Below are positions 6,953 to 9,457 of a stretch of DNA of 9,457 nt, piece by piece (the stretch's first letter is position 1; the number at the start of each line of letters is the position of its first letter). Both the position numbers and the translations under genes were made by a program. The notes beneath the pieces were generated by a model. That model worked only from the letters and a program-made list of their open reading frames with translations, did not search any database and was not told the DNA's origin. Origin of the DNA: Actinomycetota bacterium (GTDB taxonomy: Bacteria > Actinomycetota > Acidimicrobiia > Acidimicrobiales > Ilumatobacteraceae). The DNA lies in the NCBI GenBank assembly GCA_009704425.1, contig WLEG01000057.1, positions 1-9,457 of the forward strand. Reading direction: 5' to 3'.

Positions 6953-8068
6953 TCAGATGCCGATGCGCTGGGCCAGCAACTCGCGGTGGTAAGTCGGGTC
7001 ACCGAACAGCAGCTCGCTCGACTTGGCGCGCTTGAAGTACAGGTGTGCCGGGTGCTCCCAGGTGAAGCCGATGCCTCCGTGGATCTGGATGTTCTCGGCG
7101 GTGGCGTGGAAGTACGCCTCCGAGCAGTAGGCCTTGGCGAGCGAGGCGACCGAGGCCAATTCCTCGTTCATCTCGCTGGCGCACCACATGCCGTAGTAGG
7201 CGGCGGACTTGGCCGACTCCACTTCCAGCAACATGTCGGCGCACTTGTGCTTGATGGCCTGGAACGAACCGATGGGGCGACCGAACTGCACGCGCACCTT
7301 GGCATACTCCACGGCCATTTCCAGCACCTTCTGGGCGCCACCCACCTGCTCGGCGGCCAGGCCGACGGCGGCCAGGTCGAGCACGGTGTTCAGCACGTTC
7401 CAGCCGTTGCCCTCGGCGCCGATCAGCTCGGCCGGGGTGTTGTTGAACTCCAACTTGGCCTGCTTGCGGGTCTGGTCCATGGTGCTCAGGGCCGTGCGGG
7501 TGAGGCCGGCGGCGTTGCCGTCGACGGCGAACAGGCTGGTGCCCTTGCCGGTCTTGGCGGCCACGATGATCAGGTTCGCGGTGTGACCGTCGAGCACGAA
7601 CATCTTGGTGCCCGACAGGGTGAACGACGAGCCGCTACCCGAGGCCTGCATGGTGATACCGCTCTCGTCCCACTTGCCCGAGGGCTCGGTGTAGGCCAGC
7701 GTCGCGATGGTCTCGCCGGCGGCGATGCCGGGGAGGTACTTCTTCTTGGCGGCCTCGTCACCCGAGTGGATGAGGGTGTTGGCGGCCAGGACGACGGTGG
7801 CGAAGTACGGGGCGCACAGCAGGGCGCGGCCCATCTCTTCCAACACCACGCCCAACTCGACGTAGCCGTAGCCCGATCCGCCGTACTCCTCGGGGATGTG
7901 CAGGCCCTGCAGGCCCATCTGCTCACCCATCTGCGACCACACAGCGGTGTCGAATCCGGTCTCGGTCTCCATCTGCTCGCGCACGGCGGTCTCGGGGCTC
8001 TTGGCCTCCAGGAACGCGCGCACTGTCTTACGGAGTTCTTCCTGTTCTTCGGAGAATGCAAAGTTCAT
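6953..8068 (-). CDS. Acyl-CoA dehydrogenase family protein (fadE-like), probably a non-catalytic or heteromeric-type subunit
   Basis: This 371-residue protein has the full acyl-CoA dehydrogenase layout. An N-terminal helical domain starts MNFAFSEEQEELRK. The middle beta domain holds the flavin-side motif LAYTEPSG (124-131). The C-terminal helical domain has VRVQFGRPIGSFQAIKHKCADM (258-279) and IHGGIGFTWEHPAHLYFKRA (329-348). Such enzymes introduce a trans-2 double bond into acyl-CoA using FAD. An ungapped comparison from memory puts Phe355 where human MCAD has catalytic Glu376 (YEG becomes FGD), and Ala where isovaleryl-CoA dehydrogenase has its helix-G Glu; the nearest acid is Glu240. The signature resembles actinobacterial FadE proteins of steroid side-chain degradation, some of which work as alpha2beta2 complexes. 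The ATG at 8068 is chosen because family homology begins there; a GTG at 8131 would add 21 non-homologous residues. I see no strong ribosome binding site. Confidence 0.92.
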   Translation of the reverse strand: MNFAFSEEQEELRKTVRAFLEAKSPETAVREQMETETGFDTAVWSQMGEQMGLQGLHIPEEYGGSGYGYVELGVVLEEMGRALLCAPYFATVVLAANTLIHSGDEAAKKKYLPGIAAGETIATLAYTEPSGKWDESGITMQASGSGSSFTLSGTKMFVLDGHTANLIIVAAKTGKGTSLFAVDGNAAGLTRTALSTMDQTRKQAKLEFNNTPAELIGAEGNGWNVLNTVLDLAAVGLAAEQVGGAQKVLEMAVEYAKVRVQFGRPIGSFQAIKHKCADMLLEVESAKSAAYYGMWCASEMNEELASVASLAKAYCSEAYFHATAENIQIHGGIGFTWEHPAHLYFKRAKSSELLFGDPTYHRELLAQRIGI

Positions 8069-8110
8069 GGCGATGAGTCTGCTGCTCGGGCGCCGGCTCG
8101 GGCAAATCCG

Positions 8111-8134
8111 TGTGTGTACCGCTGTGTACACACA
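8111..8134. promoter_or_regulatory. Inverted repeat in the fadE/vapB divergent gap, candidate operator
   Basis: TGTGTGTAC (8111-8119) and GTACACACA (8126-8134) are exact reverse complements separated by six bases. The repeat lies in the 94-base gap between divergent genes. Its right half falls at the expected -35 position of the vapB promoter, so a bound protein would block it. Phd/VapB antitoxins typically autorepress through such palindromes. A TetR/GntR-type regulator of the lipid gene is an alternative. Confidence 0.5.
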
Positions 8135-8150
8135 TTTCTCGCTGACGGAC

Positions 8151-8156
8151 TAATGT
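8151..8156 (+). promoter_or_regulatory. Candidate -10 box of vapBC (leaderless transcript)
   Basis: TAATGT fits the actinobacterial TAnnnT -10 pattern. Six bases separate it from the GTG of the antitoxin gene, so transcription should begin at or next to the start codon. No Shine-Dalgarno sequence precedes the GTG, which supports a leaderless mRNA, a common arrangement in actinobacteria. The -35 region (about 8128-8133) is not a consensus match and overlaps the inverted repeat. Confidence 0.45.
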
Positions 8157-8162
8157 GACGCC

Positions 8163-8435
8163 GTGTCCGAGATCGGAATCCGCCAACTGCGCATCGACGT
8201 GGCCGCCAACGTGCGGCGGGCCGGGGCCGGCGAGCACCTGGTGGTCACCATCGGCGGTCGTCCCGTGGCCCAACTGGGTCCGCTCGGGGCACCCGAGGGC
8301 CAAACCCGACTCAGCGACCTGATCGCCCGCGGTTCGGTGGTGGCACCGCGGCGCACGGGCGCGTTGCGACCGAACGATCCCGTTCCGGTGCGCGCGGCGA
8401 ACCGCATCGACCGCTTGCTGCGCGAGATCCGATGA
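8163..8435 (+). CDS. vapB: Phd/YefM-type antitoxin of a VapBC pair
   Basis: This is a 90-residue protein with a GTG start. The N-terminal half matches the Phd/YefM antitoxin fold: MSEIGIRQLR, a helix ending VRRAGAGEHLVVT, then GGRPVAQLGP (31-40), the conserved G-R-P-V-A-x-L core of the DNA-binding dimer. The C-terminal half is polar, rich in Arg and Pro, and probably unstructured until it wraps the toxin (SDLIARGSV then a basic tail). The protein should neutralise the toxin and repress its own promoter, perhaps at 8111-8134. The stop codon overlaps the toxin start (ATGA), the usual sign of translational coupling. The assignment to a VapBC pair rests on the toxin next door. Confidence 0.9.
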   Translation: MSEIGIRQLRIDVAANVRRAGAGEHLVVTIGGRPVAQLGPLGAPEGQTRLSDLIARGSVVAPRRTGALRPNDPVPVRAANRIDRLLREIR

Positions 8436-8836
8436 CGCTCTATCTGGATGCGTCGGCGTTGGTGAGCGCGGTGGTGGACGGACCCGGTCGTGGCGTGGTG
8501 CTCGACGCCTTGGATCGTGACGCCGACTGGTGCGCCAGTGCGTTGGCGTTGGCCGAGGCGCTGGCACTGATCCCCCGCCTGACCGACGAGCCGGTGCTGC
8601 AGAACGACATCGAGGATTCGTTGCGGCTGCTGTGGGACCGCGTGGCCATCGTGCCGGTGGATCAGCAGTGTCTCGATCGCGCGGCGAACATCGCGCGCGA
8701 ACAACCGGTGCACATGAGCGATGCCATCCATCTGGCCGCCGCCGATCGGCTGCCACGCCCGTTGTCGTTCGTCACCTTCGACGCGTCACAGATCCCCGTG
8801 GCGCTGTCGATGGGATTCGACGTCGTCTCCAGCTGA
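8432..8836 (+). CDS. vapC: VapC-type PIN-domain ribonuclease toxin
   Basis: The 134-residue length is normal for VapC. The PIN-domain acidic residues are all present: Asp6 in LYLDASALV, Glu42 in LAEALAL, Asp97 in HMSDAIHLAAA and Asp117 in FVTFDASQ. The toxin should therefore be an active Mg2+-dependent endoribonuclease; known VapCs cut tRNA or rRNA, and the target here cannot be read from sequence. It follows the antitoxin gene with a 4-base overlap and no own promoter is visible. Its stop codon lies three bases from the stop of the oppositely oriented acyl-CoA synthetase gene, with no terminator between them. Confidence 0.93.
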   Translation: MTLYLDASALVSAVVDGPGRGVVLDALDRDADWCASALALAEALALIPRLTDEPVLQNDIEDSLRLLWDRVAIVPVDQQCLDRAANIAREQPVHMSDAIHLAAADRLPRPLSFVTFDASQIPVALSMGFDVVSS

Positions 8837-8839
8837 GCG

Positions 8840-9457
8840 TCAGGCCAACAAGCGCAGTGCTTCGGCCTTGGCCCACTGGTAGTCGGCCTTGCCCACCGGA
8901 GTGCGCACGATCTGATCCACGAACAACACCGCCTTGGGGCTCTTGTAGTCGGCCACCAGGGTGCGACTGAACGCCACGATCTCGTCGGTGGTGGCCGCCG
9001 TGCCCTCGCGCAACTGCACCAGTGCGGTGACCTGCTCGCCCCAACGTTGGTTCGGTGTTCCGACGACCGTGGCATCGAAAACTGCCGGATGCTGCTTCAA
9101 CGCCGCTTCCACTTCCTCCGGATAGATCTTCTCGCCACCGCTGTTGATGCACACCGAACCACGACCGAGCAACGTGATCTGCCCGTCGGGCTCGATCTGG
9201 GCGAAGTCGCCCGGGATCACCCAACGCTGACCGTCGAAAGTGCGGAAGGTGGCCGCGGTCTTCTCGGGATCCTTGTAGTAGCCGAGCGGGATGTTTCCAC
9301 TGCGGGCCAACTTGCCCACCTCGCCCACGGCGCACACGCGACCGTCGTCGCTGAGAACGGTGGTGTCGGCGCCCACCGTGAACCTCGGCGACGAGATGGC
9401 GGTGCCATCGTCGGCGCGCGCACCGGCGGCCCCGGTCTCCGACGCGCCGAAGCTGTC
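8840..9457 (-). CDS. Acyl-CoA synthetase (FadD-like, AMP-forming), C-terminal part; 5' end cut by window edge
   Basis: The frame is open from the right edge to TGA (8840-8842), giving the last 205 residues. The visible part begins within the adenylating-enzyme core with SFGASETG (fragment residues 2-9, the A5-like motif). It continues with PGDFAQ (A7, Asp84), LLGRGSVCINSGGEKIYPEEVE (96-117, the A8 hinge), VVGTPNQRWGEQV, and RTPVGKADY, whose Lys190 is the expected catalytic A10 lysine. The enzyme class forms acyl-adenylates from a carboxylic acid and ATP and transfers the acyl group to CoA. The CINSGGEKIYPEEVE wording is typical of actinobacterial FadD proteins acting on fatty acids or steroid side chains; the substrate cannot be fixed from this part. 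The internal GTG at 9376 is not the start, because homology continues upstream to the edge. The same-strand dehydrogenase downstream suggests a shared pathway. Confidence 0.92.
   Translation of the reverse strand, partial: DSFGASETGAAGARADDGTAISSPRFTVGADTTVLSDDGRVCAVGEVGKLARSGNIPLGYYKDPEKTAATFRTFDGQRWVIPGDFAQIEPDGQITLLGRGSVCINSGGEKIYPEEVEAALKQHPAVFDATVVGTPNQRWGEQVTALVQLREGTAATTDEIVAFSRTLVADYKSPKAVLFVDQIVRTPVGKADYQWAKAEALRLLA

Noticed and set aside
8069..8131. Upstream GTG start for the acyl-CoA dehydrogenase (21 extra residues)
   Set aside because: The added residues do not resemble the family, and the extension would read through the inverted repeat. MNFAFSEEQEELRK is the normal family N-terminus.
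6941..8158. 405-codon plus-strand open frame opposite the acyl-CoA dehydrogenase gene
   Set aside because: It mirrors the whole dehydrogenase gene, and its translation is a low-complexity Gly/Leu/Val/His mix expected from the reverse complement of high-GC codons. The minus-strand frame has clear family motifs.
8028..8756. 242-codon minus-strand frame opposite vapBC
   Set aside because: It overlaps both members of a well-supported toxin-antitoxin pair and its translation is Arg/Pro-rich without motifs.
8840..9376. GTG at 9376 as the start of a short acyl-CoA synthetase
   Set aside because: The same frame continues to the window edge with SFGASETG, a core adenylating-enzyme motif, so the gene extends beyond the window.

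Overview
The window looks like chromosomal DNA of a high-GC actinobacterium. Both outer-surface proteins carry LPTTG cell-wall sorting motifs, the fatty-acid genes resemble the mycobacterial FadD/FadE families, and one promoter appears to drive a leaderless mRNA. An acidimicrobial lineage would fit, but this is inference from style and not a marker-gene call. No rRNA, tRNA, CRISPR array, transposase or integrase was seen, and no stretch over 300 bases lacks a gene.

Left part (1-6750, all minus strand): two large secreted, wall-anchored proteins are encoded in tandem. The upstream one (2422-6750, 1442 aa) has a signal peptide, an fn3 domain, a seven-repeat beta-propeller, a second fn3 domain, two putative-Ig (He_PIG-like) domains flanked by poly-glycine linkers, a delta-60-type repeat propeller, a C-terminal module, LPTTG, a membrane helix and a basic tail. 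The downstream one (2312 to beyond base 1, 770 aa visible) has a signal peptide, a seven-blade RCC1-like propeller with two cysteines in every blade, an IPT/TIG domain, a Thr-rich linker, and the same C-terminal module ending in LPTTG. The roughly 215-residue module shared by two otherwise unrelated propeller proteins is the most interesting feature. A perfect 21-bp hairpin separates the two genes.

Middle (6751-8068): a terminator hairpin and the leader of the 1442-aa gene follow an acyl-CoA dehydrogenase gene (fadE-like, minus strand). This enzyme appears to lack the catalytic glutamate at both usual positions, as in the non-catalytic partner subunits of heteromeric actinobacterial dehydrogenases.

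Right part (8069-9457): a plus-strand Phd/VapB antitoxin and VapC PIN-domain toxin pair (ATGA overlap) sits between the fadE-like gene and the 3' part of a minus-strand acyl-CoA synthetase gene (fadD-like, running off the right edge). A 9-bp inverted repeat in the divergent fadE/vapB gap is a candidate operator. The vapB start codon lies six bases after a -10-like box. The toxin and synthetase genes converge with only three bases between their stop codons. The synthetase and dehydrogenase would act in succession, CoA activation followed by alpha,beta-dehydrogenation of an acyl or steroid side-chain substrate. The surface proteins have no evident functional link to them.
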